Assembly: GCF_029223865.1 (NCBI RefSeq) | Contig: NZ_CP119520.1 | Coordinates: 6,510,001 to 6,574,000, forward strand | DNA from: Telluria mixta | GTDB taxonomy: Bacteria > Pseudomonadota > Gammaproteobacteria > Burkholderiales > Burkholderiaceae_D | Direction: 5' to 3' | Length of the DNA stretch: 64,000 nucleotides | Part shown: piece by piece, positions 9,613-18,449 of the stretch | Layout of the letters: every line of letters begins with the position of its first letter | How positions within the stretch are numbered: position 1 is the stretch's first letter | The notes under the pieces: model-generated | Seen by the model: the letters and a program-made list of their open reading frames with translations, nothing else | Told to the model about the DNA's origin: nothing | The model's database searches: none | Program-made: the position numbers and the translations under genes

Positions 9613-11456
9613 CCGCCGCCGCTGCTCATTTCCCAACCCTTGGGGGCGCAGGCGAGAATCTCCCGGCCGGTCTGCTGCGACACGACCTGCAGGCGTGTAA
9701 AACAGTTCAGATGGCCGTTCAGGGCGAAGTACTGGTCGAGCACCTGCACGAATGGATACAGGCCCGTGCCGGCGAACGCTTCCTCGTCGACGGTGAGGCG
9801 GATGCCGATGCCCGGCATCAGGCTCGCGACCGGCGTCGCGCCCACCCACGCGCGCACCGTGCCGTGTTCGAGCCCCACGATGCCCGCGATCTGGCGCTGC
9901 GCCACGGGCGAGCGCGGCAGGTCGTACAGCGCCAGCATCTTCTGAAAATCGGCGAGACCGGTCATCGTCAGGCCCGCGTGGTTCAGCGCCAGGTGGGCGA
10001 TCAGGCGCCAGTGCGCCCCGCGCGTGCCGCCGAAGCGCCAGCCGGGCGTCGGTTTCCTCAGCATGCGGATGGGCGCCAGTGCGGACAGCTCGTCGCTGCG
10101 CAAGTCGCCCTGCGGCTGGCCGTACGGCAGGCGTGACGGCACGTCGCGGTTACTGCACGTCAGTTCCGTGGACAGAGTGGCGCCGGCGGCGTCCAGCGGG
10201 CGGAAGTCGGCGTCGACGAGGGCGATGCGCATCTCGTGGCCGGGGCTGACAGCCGCCGTCGCATAATCGCGCCGCGCGATCCAGTAGTGCGCGCGGTGCG
10301 ACGCTTCGCCGCCTGCCCTCCCCTCGCCGCCCGGCGCGTAGAGGGGGTCGAAACGCGTGACGGTGCCCACCCCTTCGCGCACGAGGCGGACGGCATCCAC
10401 GCTGTGGATCTCGTACGCGGCCGCGTGCGCGCCGTCGGCCAGCAGCGGGTAGTCGGCGCTTGTATACGCAAGCTGCACGGGCACGCCGGCTTTCGGAAAC
10501 AGATTGATGACGGGGGTGCAGCCGGGCAGCAGGTTGCGCGCGTCGATGCCGGCCAGCAGGCGGGCCGTATCGGAATCGGGGGCGATGCCGGACAACGCGA
10601 GGTGCACCGTAAAACGCCGGCAGCGCGGCGGCAGCAGGCCGGCAAGCGCGCCCAGGTCGACATCGATGAAGTTGAATTTTTCCGGATAACAGAAGTACTC
10701 GGTCAGCAGGCGCGGGGCCGGATGCGAGCGGGCCGGATACGACAGCATGGCGTCGCCATCCGCGAGGCCGGCCAGGCGCAGCGGCACGCGCGGCAACGGC
10801 AACCAGCCCTGGTCGCCTTCCGGCTGCACCCAGGCTGCGGCGCAGCGCAGGAACAGCGCGTCGACCAGTGCCGCGCGCGTCGACGCCTCGCCGTCGGCGA
10901 ACAGCCGCAGCACGGGCGGCAGGCGATCAAAAGCGCCGCGGGTCGCCGCTATCGTCAGGCTGATGCCGCAGCCTGCCCCGCGCGGCGCTCGCAACGTACG
11001 CGGGACGTCGAGCAGCGGCACGAAGGCAAGTCCGGCGACGCTGAGCGGTGCCAGCAGCACGTCGTAGACGGTGCGGAACAGGCAAGGCGTATCCGTGCCG
11101 GCACTCGAGCGCAGCATCGTGCCGCGCGCGAGCACGGACGGGGTGTCCGGCACTTCGGCCGGCCCGCGCTGTCCTACCTGGACGATGGAATACGACGGCA
11201 GCGGCCGCAGGAAATGCGGATACAGGCTGTCGAGCAGCGCTTCGGTGAACTTGGGGTAGTCGTCGTCGAGGCGCTTGTTGATGCGGGCGGACAGCAGCGC
11301 GACGGACTGGATCAGCCGGGCGACGCCGGGATCGTCCCACGTCTCGCCCGCCACGTGCAGGTCGCTGGCGGGCTTGGGATAGCGGGCGCGGAATTCGCGC
11401 GCGAACTGGCCGAACAATCCCAGCTCTTCCTCGTAATAACGCAGCAGCTCGTCCAT
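9603..11456 (-). CDS. tssF: type VI secretion baseplate protein TssF
   Basis: A 617-residue TssF (VasA/ImpG) homologue: N-terminal 'MDELLRYYEEELGLFGQFAREF', then 'RLDDDYPKFTEALLDSLYPHFLRPLPSYSIVQ', both typical of the family, at a normal length. It is the largest wedge component of the T6SS baseplate. The start is set at the ATG at 11456 because family members begin there; the open frame runs a little further upstream without merit. It overlaps tssG by 10 bp. With tssG it is an isolated pair, lacking tssE, tssB, tssC and tssH neighbours. The VgrG/Rhs island 20 kb away is a likely functional partner. Confidence 0.87.
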   Translation of the reverse strand: MDELLRYYEEELGLFGQFAREFRARYPKPASDLHVAGETWDDPGVARLIQSVALLSARINKRLDDDYPKFTEALLDSLYPHFLRPLPSYSIVQVGQRGPAEVPDTPSVLARGTMLRSSAGTDTPCLFRTVYDVLLAPLSVAGLAFVPLLDVPRTLRAPRGAGCGISLTIAATRGAFDRLPPVLRLFADGEASTRAALVDALFLRCAAAWVQPEGDQGWLPLPRVPLRLAGLADGDAMLSYPARSHPAPRLLTEYFCYPEKFNFIDVDLGALAGLLPPRCRRFTVHLALSGIAPDSDTARLLAGIDARNLLPGCTPVINLFPKAGVPVQLAYTSADYPLLADGAHAAAYEIHSVDAVRLVREGVGTVTRFDPLYAPGGEGRAGGEASHRAHYWIARRDYATAAVSPGHEMRIALVDADFRPLDAAGATLSTELTCSNRDVPSRLPYGQPQGDLRSDELSALAPIRMLRKPTPGWRFGGTRGAHWRLIAHLALNHAGLTMTGLADFQKMLALYDLPRSPVAQRQIAGIVGLEHGTVRAWVGATPVASLMPGIGIRLTVDEEAFAGTGLYPFVQVLDQYFALNGHLNCFTRLQVVSQQTGREILACAPKGWEMSSGGGWT

Positions 11457-11554
11457 GGCTTCCAATCGTTGCCCAAGACCAAGATGTATGCTCCCACCCG
11501 GCGGAAAACCGTATCTTGAGTACAATCAATGCAATCAACCCGAAGGAGATCGCC

Positions 11555-12265
11555 GTGACCGACCTGAACCAGTTCCTCATCACGCAGAAATGGCCCGCGC
11601 AGCACCCCGACCGCCTGCAGCTGTATTCGCTGCCCACGCCGAACGGCGTCAAGGTGGCGATCATGCTGGAAGAGATCGGCCTGCCCTACGAGGTGCACCG
11701 CGTCGCGTTCGACAAGAACGAGCAGACGACGCCGGAATTCATGTCGCTGAACCCGAACAACAAGATCCCCGCGATCATCGACCCGAACGGCCCGGGCGGC
11801 AAGCCGCTGCCGCTGTTCGAGTCGGGTGCGATCCTGCTGTACCTCGCCGAGAAGACGGGCAAGCTGATCCCGGCCGATCCGGCAGGCCGCTACCAGACGA
11901 TCCAGTGGCTGATGTTCCAGATGGGCGGCATCGGCCCGATGTTCGGCCAGCTGGGTTTCTTCCATAAATTCGCCGGCCGCGAGTACGAGGACAAGCGTCC
12001 GCGCGACCGCTACGTGCACGAAGCGAAGCGCCTGCTGGGCGTGCTGGACGGCCACCTGAAGGGCCGCGACTGGATCATGGGCGACGAATACACGATCGCC
12101 GACGTGGCGACCTTCCCATGGGTGAACAACCTGGTCGGCTTCTACGATGCCGCCGAGATCGTCGGCTTCGACCGCTTCCCCGAAGTGGGCCGCGTGCTGG
12201 AAGCGTTCCGCGCCCGGCCCGCCGTCATCGAGGGGCTGCAGATCCCGCGCGCGCCCGCCGCTTAA
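11555..12265 (+). CDS. glutathione S-transferase, Nu-class (YfcG/YghU-like)
   Basis: A 236-residue GST that starts at GTG with AAGGAG upstream. The thioredoxin-fold N-domain contains YSLPTPNGVKVAIMLEE and SPNNK-like 'LNPNNKIPAI', then 'LFESGAILLYLAEKTG', which match the E. coli YfcG/YghU type that reduces disulfides with two bound glutathiones. The helical C-domain includes GGIGPMFGQ and IADVATFPWV. It is cytosolic. The gene is divergent from tssF with about 100 bp between, and its stop overlaps the convergent SDR gene by 4 bp. Confidence 0.88.
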   Translation: MTDLNQFLITQKWPAQHPDRLQLYSLPTPNGVKVAIMLEEIGLPYEVHRVAFDKNEQTTPEFMSLNPNNKIPAIIDPNGPGGKPLPLFESGAILLYLAEKTGKLIPADPAGRYQTIQWLMFQMGGIGPMFGQLGFFHKFAGREYEDKRPRDRYVHEAKRLLGVLDGHLKGRDWIMGDEYTIADVATFPWVNNLVGFYDAAEIVGFDRFPEVGRVLEAFRARPAVIEGLQIPRAPAA

Positions 12266-12990
12266 GAAAGAGTCCGCAGGTCGGCGATGACTTCGGCCCC
12301 GAAACCGGCGCCAAGGAGGTAGTCGACCAGCCGTTCGGCGCATTCGTCCGGCTCGACGAGTGCGCCCGTTTCCTTCAGGTCGACGAAGCGCTTGCGCATG
12401 GGGAAGCGGTCTTCCGGCGTGGCGCGGATCTCGGCCTGCATGTTCGTGTCGATGACGCCGGGCGCCAGGCTGCAGATGCGCACCCCGCGCTCGCAGTCGA
12501 GGGCGACGGCGCGCGCATGCTGGTCGAGGGCCGCCTTGGTGGCGCAGTAGACGCTCCAGCCCGGGTAGGCGTTGCGGCCGGCGCCGCTGGAAATGTGCAG
12601 AATGCGCCGTTGCGCCCCGTCGCTGGCGCGGACCACGGCGGCGGCGAGCGCCATCGGCGCCGCCACGTTCAACTGCACGGCGCGCAGCACGGCTTGAGGA
12701 TCCTGCGCGTCGAGCGGGCCGACCGGGCTCACCATGCCTGCATTATTCAGCAGCAGGACGGCGCCGGTGCCGTCCAGGTAATCCCCCAGCATGCCGTCCG
12801 CGAGCCAGCGCGACAGCGCCACGCTGTCGGCCAGGTCGAGTTCAATTTCTTCGAACAAGTCGGGATAAGCGTCCGCCAGCTCGGACGAACGGGTGCGCGC
12901 CAGGCCGAGGACGGGTACGCCCCGCGCCAGCAGGTTGGCGGCGAGCGCGGCGCCGAGGCCCCTCGTGTGGCCGGTGACGATTGCTTTCAT
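12262..12990 (-). CDS. short-chain dehydrogenase/reductase
   Basis: A 242-residue classical SDR. The dinucleotide motif is TGHTRGLG near the N-terminus, then NNAG at about residue 82, catalytic Ser in HISSGAGR and YCATK as the YxxxK pair. The TGHTRGLG variant, with Thr-Arg, suggests NADP(H). It resembles YciK- or sepiapterin-reductase-like SDRs, but the substrate is not readable. A ribosome site GGAGATCCC lies before the ATG. The gene faces the diguanylate-type gene across a 156-bp divergent spacer holding two copies of the recurrent operator, although the spacing to a -10 fits the other direction. Confidence 0.85.
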   Translation of the reverse strand: MKAIVTGHTRGLGAALAANLLARGVPVLGLARTRSSELADAYPDLFEEIELDLADSVALSRWLADGMLGDYLDGTGAVLLLNNAGMVSPVGPLDAQDPQAVLRAVQLNVAAPMALAAAVVRASDGAQRRILHISSGAGRNAYPGWSVYCATKAALDQHARAVALDCERGVRICSLAPGVIDTNMQAEIRATPEDRFPMRKRFVDLKETGALVEPDECAERLVDYLLGAGFGAEVIADLRTLS

Positions 12991-13055
12991 GGGATCTCCT
13001 GGGGCGGGTGAAATAAATGTTAACCCAAGGACGGCCCGCAGCCAATCGTGCGCAC

Positions 13056-13120
13056 CTATACGAACGTATGAGAGCCCATACCGAGGTCTGATGGCGCGCC
13101 CCGCGCACGCGGCCTACGAT
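13056..13120 (+). promoter_or_regulatory. recurrent operator, two tandem copies, with -10 (promoter A)
   Basis: Two 16-bp near-palindromes lie 20 bp apart: CTATACGAACGTATGA (13056-13071) and CCATACCGAGGTCTGA (13076-13091). The second ends 23 bp before TACGAT (13115-13120), a plausible -10. The start codon at 13147 follows with AAGGAG at 13135-13140. The same motif and spacing recur at five other promoters here. The two-turn spacing suggests cooperative binding by a dimeric regulator. Confidence 0.6.
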
Positions 13121-13146
13121 GCTGGCATTTCGACAAGGAGTCCATC

Positions 13147-15861
13147 ATGCCGCTGCATCGCCTGCTCCGCTTGACGGCCGCGCGCCGCCGCCTCACCGAG
13201 TGGCTGATCCTGGCCGCGGGCCTCGTCTCGTCCGGCCTCGTCCTGGTCTGGATGGTCTGGACCGAGCGCGGCGAGGCGCTGTCCGAAGACGCCGACCGCA
13301 TGCGCGCGCAGGCCGTCGTCATCGACCAGACGCTGCACCGCCAGCTCGAGGGCATCCGCTGGGCACTCGACGGCGCGCGCGCCGCGCTGGCGCCGAACAG
13401 CGGTTGCGACCTGGCCTGCCGCCGCACGCTGCTGCAATCCCTGAAGCGCGCCATGCCGGGCGTGCGCGCGCTGCTGGCCGTCGGTCCCAACGGCCATATC
13501 GAGATCTCCGACGACGACCTGGGCGACCGCCGCCTCGACGACAAGCGCTTCCTCGGCCAGGTGCCGCACATGTGCGACGGCCGCACGTTGTACCTGTCCG
13601 ATCCATACGAGCTGCAGCCCAACCAGTTCAACCTCAAGGTGGCGATGTCGCTCGACGCGGGAGACGGGTGCGGCCACGGCGCCGTCACCGCGATCCTGAA
13701 TCCGGAATACTTCGAGGCGGTGATGCGCTCCGCGCTGTACGCGCCGGATATGACGATCACGATCACCGACCTGGACGGCCACCGCCTGCTCTACGTCCCG
13801 CCCGATCCGGAAGTGATGCGCGCAGGCGCCCTGCACCCCGACACGATGCTGGCCGCGCACCGCGCCAGCGGCGAACGGGTGTCGGTCCGGCGCGGCACGG
13901 GCCTCGACGGCGTCGACCGCCTCGTCGTCCAGCGCAGCATGCGGGTGGAAAACCTGGGCATGGACCGCGGCCTCGTTGTCGCCCTCGCGCGCGACGCCGG
14001 CCGCATCAACGCCGGCTGGCACCGGCTCGCGCTGGTGTCCGTCACGGCCTGGACCCTGTTCTGGTCCGCCTGCGCGGCCGCCCTGCTGTTGGCCCAGCGC
14101 CGCCGCGCCGCGCTGGAACGCCTGGCGCGCAACGCCGAAGCCGAGCGGGCCGCCGCCGCCGAGCGCGTGGAGCTCGCGCTGAACGGCGCGAGCCTGGGCC
14201 TGTGGGACTGGCACCTCCCGTCCGGCCGGCGCACGGTGGACGGCCGCGCCTGCGCCATCCTCGGCTGGACCCGCGACGAGCAACACCGCCAGAGCGAGGA
14301 CGGCGACATCTACGCACCCGTCCACCCGGAAGACCGCGAACTGCTGCGCCACGCGCTCGACCAGCACCTGCAGGGCGCCGTCCCCGCCTTCGAGGCCGAG
14401 TTCCGCATGCGCCACCGCAATGGGCACTGGGTGTGGGTGCAGTCGCGCGGCAAGGTGGTCGAGCGCGGCACCGACGGCAAGCCCGTGCGCATGGTCGGCA
14501 CGCGCACCGACATCAGCGCGCGCAAGCAGGCCGAAGCCGACATCGCCCACCTCGCGTTCTACGACGGGCTGACGAACCTGCCGAACCGCCGCCTGCTGAT
14601 GGACCGCCTGGGCCATGCCGTCGCCAAGTGCGAGCGCAACGGCGGCTTCGGCGCCGTGCTGTTCGTCGACCTGGACAACTTCAAGACCCTGAACGACACG
14701 CGCGGCCACGACATGGGCGACCGCCTGCTGGAAATGGTCGCGTTCCGGCTGCAGCAGGTCACGCGCGACGCGGACACCGTGGCGCGGCTGGGCGGCGACG
14801 AGTTCGTGCTGCTGCTGGAGGATCTGGGCACCTCCGCTGTGGACGCCACGGCCCACGCCGAGTTGGTGGCCAGCAAGATCCTGGGCACGCTGTCCTTCGC
14901 CTACACGCTGGACGGCCACGAGCTGCGCAGCACGCCCAGCATCGGCGTCTCCCTGTTCGGCAACGCCAACCACGTCGTGCACGACCTGCTGCGCCAGGCC
15001 GACATGGCCATGTACGAGGCCAAGTCGGCCGGCGGCGCCACGTTCCGCTTCTTCGACCCCAGCATGCAGGCTGCCGTCGACGCCAGCACGAGCCTGGAGA
15101 CCGACCTGCGCTTCGCGCTGGCGCGGCGCGAGTTCGAGCTGTACTACCAGCCGGTCGTCAATGCGATGGGCCTCATGGTCGGCGTCGAGGCGCTGATCCG
15201 CTGGCACCATCCGAAACAGGGCCTTACCGGTCCCGGCGCGTTCATCGCCCAGGCCGAGAAGTCCGGGCTGATCGTCGGCATCGGCGACTGGGTGCTGCAG
15301 GAAGCGTGCCGCCAGCTCGCGCGCTGGGCGATCGAGCCCGCCACGCAGCACTTCACCATCGCCGTCAACGTCAGCGCGCGCCAGTTCCGCCAGGAGGACT
15401 TCGTGCCGCGCCTGCTCGAGATCCTCGCGCACAGCGGGGCCGACCCGCGCCGCCTCAAGCTCGAGCTGACGGAAAGCGTGCTGCTGGCCGACGTCGAGGA
15501 CACCATCGCGCGCATGACGGCGCTGAAGGCGCAGGGCATCGGCTTCTCGCTCGACGATTTCGGCACCGGTTATTCGTCGCTGAGCTATCTGCAGCGGCTG
15601 CCGCTGGACCAGCTCAAGATCGACCAGTCGTTCGTGCGCGACATGCTGCGCGTGCCGCACGCGGCCAGCATCGTCCAGGCCATCGTGCACCTAGCCGGCA
15701 ACCTGGGCCTGCACGTCGTGGCCGAGGGCGTCGAGGAAGAAGCGCAGTGGGACGAGCTGCGGTCGCTCGGCTGCGGCGGCTTCCAGGGGTACCTGTTCGC
15801 CCGGCCGATGGCGCTCGCCGAACTGGCGGACATGACCGAAGGAGAAGCCGTCCCCGCTTGA
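13147..15861 (+). CDS. membrane sensor with PAS, GGDEF and EAL domains
   Basis: A 904-residue c-di-GMP protein. It has a transmembrane helix (about 17-38), a periplasmic sensory region (about 40-290, Cache-like), a second helix (about 295-318) and a PAS domain (about 345-465). The GGDEF domain has an intact GGDEF motif (549-553) preceded by RDAD, fitting an inhibitory I-site. The EAL domain has the EAL motif from Glu681 and DDFGTGYSS. Both enzyme signatures are intact, so it may both make and break c-di-GMP. AAGGAG precedes the ATG by six bases. Two copies of the recurrent operator lie in its promoter, tying it to the same regulator as the response regulator at 18 kb and the oxidase operon at 57 kb. 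Confidence 0.92.
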   Translation: MPLHRLLRLTAARRRLTEWLILAAGLVSSGLVLVWMVWTERGEALSEDADRMRAQAVVIDQTLHRQLEGIRWALDGARAALAPNSGCDLACRRTLLQSLKRAMPGVRALLAVGPNGHIEISDDDLGDRRLDDKRFLGQVPHMCDGRTLYLSDPYELQPNQFNLKVAMSLDAGDGCGHGAVTAILNPEYFEAVMRSALYAPDMTITITDLDGHRLLYVPPDPEVMRAGALHPDTMLAAHRASGERVSVRRGTGLDGVDRLVVQRSMRVENLGMDRGLVVALARDAGRINAGWHRLALVSVTAWTLFWSACAAALLLAQRRRAALERLARNAEAERAAAAERVELALNGASLGLWDWHLPSGRRTVDGRACAILGWTRDEQHRQSEDGDIYAPVHPEDRELLRHALDQHLQGAVPAFEAEFRMRHRNGHWVWVQSRGKVVERGTDGKPVRMVGTRTDISARKQAEADIAHLAFYDGLTNLPNRRLLMDRLGHAVAKCERNGGFGAVLFVDLDNFKTLNDTRGHDMGDRLLEMVAFRLQQVTRDADTVARLGGDEFVLLLEDLGTSAVDATAHAELVASKILGTLSFAYTLDGHELRSTPSIGVSLFGNANHVVHDLLRQADMAMYEAKSAGGATFRFFDPSMQAAVDASTSLETDLRFALARREFELYYQPVVNAMGLMVGVEALIRWHHPKQGLTGPGAFIAQAEKSGLIVGIGDWVLQEACRQLARWAIEPATQHFTIAVNVSARQFRQEDFVPRLLEILAHSGADPRRLKLELTESVLLADVEDTIARMTALKAQGIGFSLDDFGTGYSSLSYLQRLPLDQLKIDQSFVRDMLRVPHAASIVQAIVHLAGNLGLHVVAEGVEEEAQWDELRSLGCGGFQGYLFARPMALAELADMTEGEAVPA

Positions 15862-15932
15862 GACCATCCATTCTGCCAGTTGGCCGCGGGCGCGCGCCGT
15901 TGTAAGCTCGCGGCTGAACTGGAGTCTTTACA

Positions 15933-17402
15933 ATGCCCCGACGCCGCACCCACCCCGTGCAATCCGCCATCCTGCTGCTGCTCACCGCCGCGATCTTCGC
16001 GGCCGACGCCTTCACCCGGCTCGACACCGCCATCGCCGTGATGTACGTCGTCGTGCTGCTGCTCGCATCGCCCGTGTGGCCGCGCCGGTACACGCTCGCG
16101 CTGGGCGCGGCCTGCGTGCTGCTGACCATGGGCGCCTACGTCGTCGCGCATGGCCTACGGGTGGTGCCGTCGTCGGCCGGGCGCGCACTCGTCAGCATCG
16201 CCGCCATCGCCATCACCACCTGGCTCGTCATCCAGCGCCGGCAGGCCACCGACCGGCTGCGCCAGCGCGAACAGGCCTTGCGCCGCAGCCAGGCCTTCCT
16301 CGCCGGCGCCCAGCGGCTCACGCGCACGGGCAGCTTCGGCATCCGCGTCCCGGACGGCGCGATGGTGTGGTCGGAAGAAGCCGCGCGCATCTTCGGCTAT
16401 CCGGGCGGCGAAGCGCCCGACATGGACCGCGTGCTCGCCCACACCCTGCCGGAAGACCGCCCGCTCGTCATGGCCGCCCTGCGCCGCACGCTGGCCTGCG
16501 AAGGCCACATCGACGTCGCGCACCGTCTGCTGCTCCCGGACGGCACCGTCCGCCACGTGCACGTGCTAGCCGAGGCCTCGTACGACGCCGACGGCCGCTG
16601 CGAATACCTGGGCGCCGTCACGGACGTCACGGCGCGCGTGGAAGCCGAGCAGCAGCTGCACGCGTCGCACGTCCAGCTGGCGCACGCGGCCCGCGTCAGC
16701 ATGCTGGGCGAGCTCGCCGCCTCCGTCGCGCACGAAGTCAACCAGCCGCTGACGGCCATCGTCGCCAACGCCCAGGCCGGACGGCGCTGGCTGGGCCGCG
16801 CGCAGCCCGACATCGGCGAGGCGCTCGCCGCGCTGGACGGCATCGTGCAGGCCAGCGAACGGGCCGGCCAGGTCATCCGCCGCATCAGGGCCCTCGCCCG
16901 CCGCACCGAACCGGAACACGTGGCGCTGGACCTGAATGCGCTCGTGCAGGACACGGTCGAACTGCTGCAGCGCGAGCTGGACCGGCGCCCGCTGGCGCTG
17001 CGCGTCGAGCTGGCGCCCGGCCTGCCGCCCGTCATGGGCGACCGCATCGAGCTGCAGCAGGTCCTGATCAACCTGGTGATGAACGCCCTGCAGGCGATGG
17101 ACGGCCTGCCGAACAACGCCTTGGAACTGCGCACCCGCCAGGACGACGGCATGGCCCGCGTGAGCGTGCGCGACAGCGGCCCTGGCATCGCCGACGCCGA
17201 CGGCGCCCGCCTGTTCGAACCGTTCTTTTCGACCAAGGCCGACGGCATGGGCCTCGGCCTGCCGATCTGCCGTTCGATCGTCGCGCGCCACGGCGGCCGC
17301 ATCGCCGCGCGCAGCACGCCGCCCGGCTCGACGTTCAGTGTCGAACTCCCCATCCACCAGGAAGCCCCCATCCATGAACAGCAGTCCGACGCCCTCCCCT
17401 GA
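15933..17402 (+). CDS. membrane PAS sensor histidine kinase, FixL/DctB-like
   Basis: A 489-residue kinase with four short N-terminal transmembrane helices (about 10-95), a PAS domain (about 115-235, ending in TDVTARVEAEQQL), and a DHp H-box SVAHEVNQPLTAIVANAQAG with phosphorylatable His267. The catalytic domain contains NLVMNALQAM (N box), DSGPGIAD (G1) and GMGLGLPICRS (G2). The HEVNQPL type pairs with FixJ-like regulators. The next gene is just such a regulator and starts inside this gene (29-bp overlap), so they form one two-component system. The signal is unknown. GGAG lies upstream of the ATG. Confidence 0.9.
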   Translation: MPRRRTHPVQSAILLLLTAAIFAADAFTRLDTAIAVMYVVVLLLASPVWPRRYTLALGAACVLLTMGAYVVAHGLRVVPSSAGRALVSIAAIAITTWLVIQRRQATDRLRQREQALRRSQAFLAGAQRLTRTGSFGIRVPDGAMVWSEEAARIFGYPGGEAPDMDRVLAHTLPEDRPLVMAALRRTLACEGHIDVAHRLLLPDGTVRHVHVLAEASYDADGRCEYLGAVTDVTARVEAEQQLHASHVQLAHAARVSMLGELAASVAHEVNQPLTAIVANAQAGRRWLGRAQPDIGEALAALDGIVQASERAGQVIRRIRALARRTEPEHVALDLNALVQDTVELLQRELDRRPLALRVELAPGLPPVMGDRIELQQVLINLVMNALQAMDGLPNNALELRTRQDDGMARVSVRDSGPGIADADGARLFEPFFSTKADGMGLGLPICRSIVARHGGRIAARSTPPGSTFSVELPIHQEAPIHEQQSDALP

Positions 17403-18024
17403 ACTCGTGTACGTCGTCGACGACGACGCCGATGTGCGCGAGAGCCTCTCGCGGCTGCTGCGCTCCGTCGGCATGGACGTCGCCGTCTACGGCAGCGTGG
17501 CCGACTTCGCCCGCGCGCGCCGGCCGGACGTGTGCAGCTGCCTGCTGCTGGACGTGCGCCTGCAGGGCGCCAGCGGCCTCGATCTGCAGGACCAGCTGAA
17601 CCGCGACGGCGTGTCGCTCCCCGTCGTGTTCATGACCGGCTTCGGCGACATCCCGATGACCGTGCGCGCGATGAAGGGCGGCGCCGTCGACTTCCTGGCG
17701 AAGCCGTTCCGCGAGCAGGACCTGCTGGACGCCGTCCACCAGGCCCTCGCGCGCGACCGCGAGCGCCGCGCGAAGCGCCACGCGCACGAGGCGCTGGCAA
17801 ACCGCTACGCGTTGCTCACGCCGCGCGAAAAACAGGTCATGGCGCTCGCCGTGCGCGGCCTGATGAACAAGCAGATCGCGGGCGAGGTGGGCACGAGCGA
17901 AATCACCGTCAAGATCCACCGCGGCAACGCGATGCGCAAGATGGAAGCCAAAACGTTCGCCGACCTCGTGCGGATGGCCGAGGCCCTTGATATCACACAA
18001 GGCCAGGATGCCACTCATACCTAG
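17374..18024 (+). CDS. FixJ/NarL-family response regulator with LuxR-type HTH
   Basis: A 216-residue regulator. The receiver domain (about 8-125) has the acidic pair DDD near residue 14, phospho-acceptor Asp60 in LLLDVRLQG, Thr in FMTGFGDI and Lys in AKPF. The output is a LuxR/FixJ HTH (about 150-210; LTPREKQVMALAVRGLMNKQIA and EITVKIHRGNAMRKM). It is the cognate partner of the overlapping kinase gene. Start chosen at MNSSPTPS, close to the receiver; an upstream in-frame ATG at 17338 is possible. Its stop codon lies in the middle of operator B. It is a candidate, unproven, for the protein that binds the recurrent operator. Confidence 0.9.
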   Translation: MNSSPTPSPELVYVVDDDADVRESLSRLLRSVGMDVAVYGSVADFARARRPDVCSCLLLDVRLQGASGLDLQDQLNRDGVSLPVVFMTGFGDIPMTVRAMKGGAVDFLAKPFREQDLLDAVHQALARDRERRAKRHAHEALANRYALLTPREKQVMALAVRGLMNKQIAGEVGTSEITVKIHRGNAMRKMEAKTFADLVRMAEALDITQGQDATHT

Positions 18025-18060
18025 GTATGATTCCGTGCGCATGGGGCGGGACGGTATGCT
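18015..18060 (+). promoter_or_regulatory. recurrent operator with -10 (promoter B), perfect palindrome
   Basis: TCATACCTAGGTATGA (18015-18030) is a perfect 16-bp palindrome and the best copy of the motif. TATGCT (18055-18060) follows after 24 bp and fits a -10. The TAG stop of the FixJ-like regulator sits at its centre (18022-18024). A start about 7 bases after the -10 would place the 5' end of the transcript at or next to the ATG at 18068, suggesting a leaderless message. Confidence 0.6.
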
Positions 18061-18067
18061 GCACGGC

Positions 18068-18448
18068 ATGGATACCCTGCTGCCAGTCCCCCACGTCGCA
18101 CTCGTCGACGACGACCCCGACGTGGGCACGAGCCTGCGCGGCCTGCTGCGCGCCTGCGGCTACCGCGTCAGCCTGTTCGGCGGCGCGCAGCAACTGCTGA
18201 CCCACGGCCTCGATGACATCGACTGCGTCGTCAGCGACGTGCAGATGCCCGGCATCGACGGTTTGATCTTACTGGAACGGATACGGGCCATTGCCTCGGC
18301 CCCACCCGTCATCCTGATGACCGCGTTCGCGGACGACCACGTACGCATGCGCGCGCTGCGCGGCGGGGCGGCATGTTTCCTGGCCAAGCCGGTCGATGCC
18401 GAGCAGCTGGCGGAGTGCGTGCGGCTGGCGTGTGCCGGGCCGGGCTGA
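18068..18448 (+). CDS. receiver-only response regulator
   Basis: A 126-residue stand-alone receiver domain: acidic pocket DDDPD, phospho-acceptor Asp57 in VVSDVQMPG, Thr in LMTAF, Lys in AKPV. There is no output domain, so it probably acts as a phosphate sink or by protein contact, as CheY-like and divK-like regulators do. An ATG at 18056 is in frame but lies inside the putative -10 of promoter B, so I prefer 18068, which may be translated from a leaderless transcript. It follows the kinase/FixJ pair and may take phosphate from the same kinase. Its last 26 bp are repeated at 19001-19026. Confidence 0.82.
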   Translation: MDTLLPVPHVALVDDDPDVGTSLRGLLRACGYRVSLFGGAQQLLTHGLDDIDCVVSDVQMPGIDGLILLERIRAIASAPPVILMTAFADDHVRMRALRGGAACFLAKPVDAEQLAECVRLACAGPG

Positions 18449-18449
18449 A
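18424..18449 (+). repeat. 26-bp direct repeat, left copy (3' end of the receiver gene)
   Basis: The last codons of the receiver gene (encoding LACAGPG and stop) recur at 19001-19026 with 24 of 26 identical bases. The two copies bracket the minus-strand gene at 18450-18929, an arrangement like an attL/attR pair or a duplication made on insertion. Confidence 0.6.

Noticed and set aside
12991..13071. Operator A1 as a regulator of the leftward SDR gene
   Set aside because: Read leftwards no -10-like hexamer occurs 22-25 bp after the site; the rightward reading through A2 fits.
18056..18058. Upstream ATG for the receiver-only regulator
   Set aside because: It lies inside the putative -10 of promoter B, so it would not be in the transcript from that promoter; the ATG at 18068 fits better.
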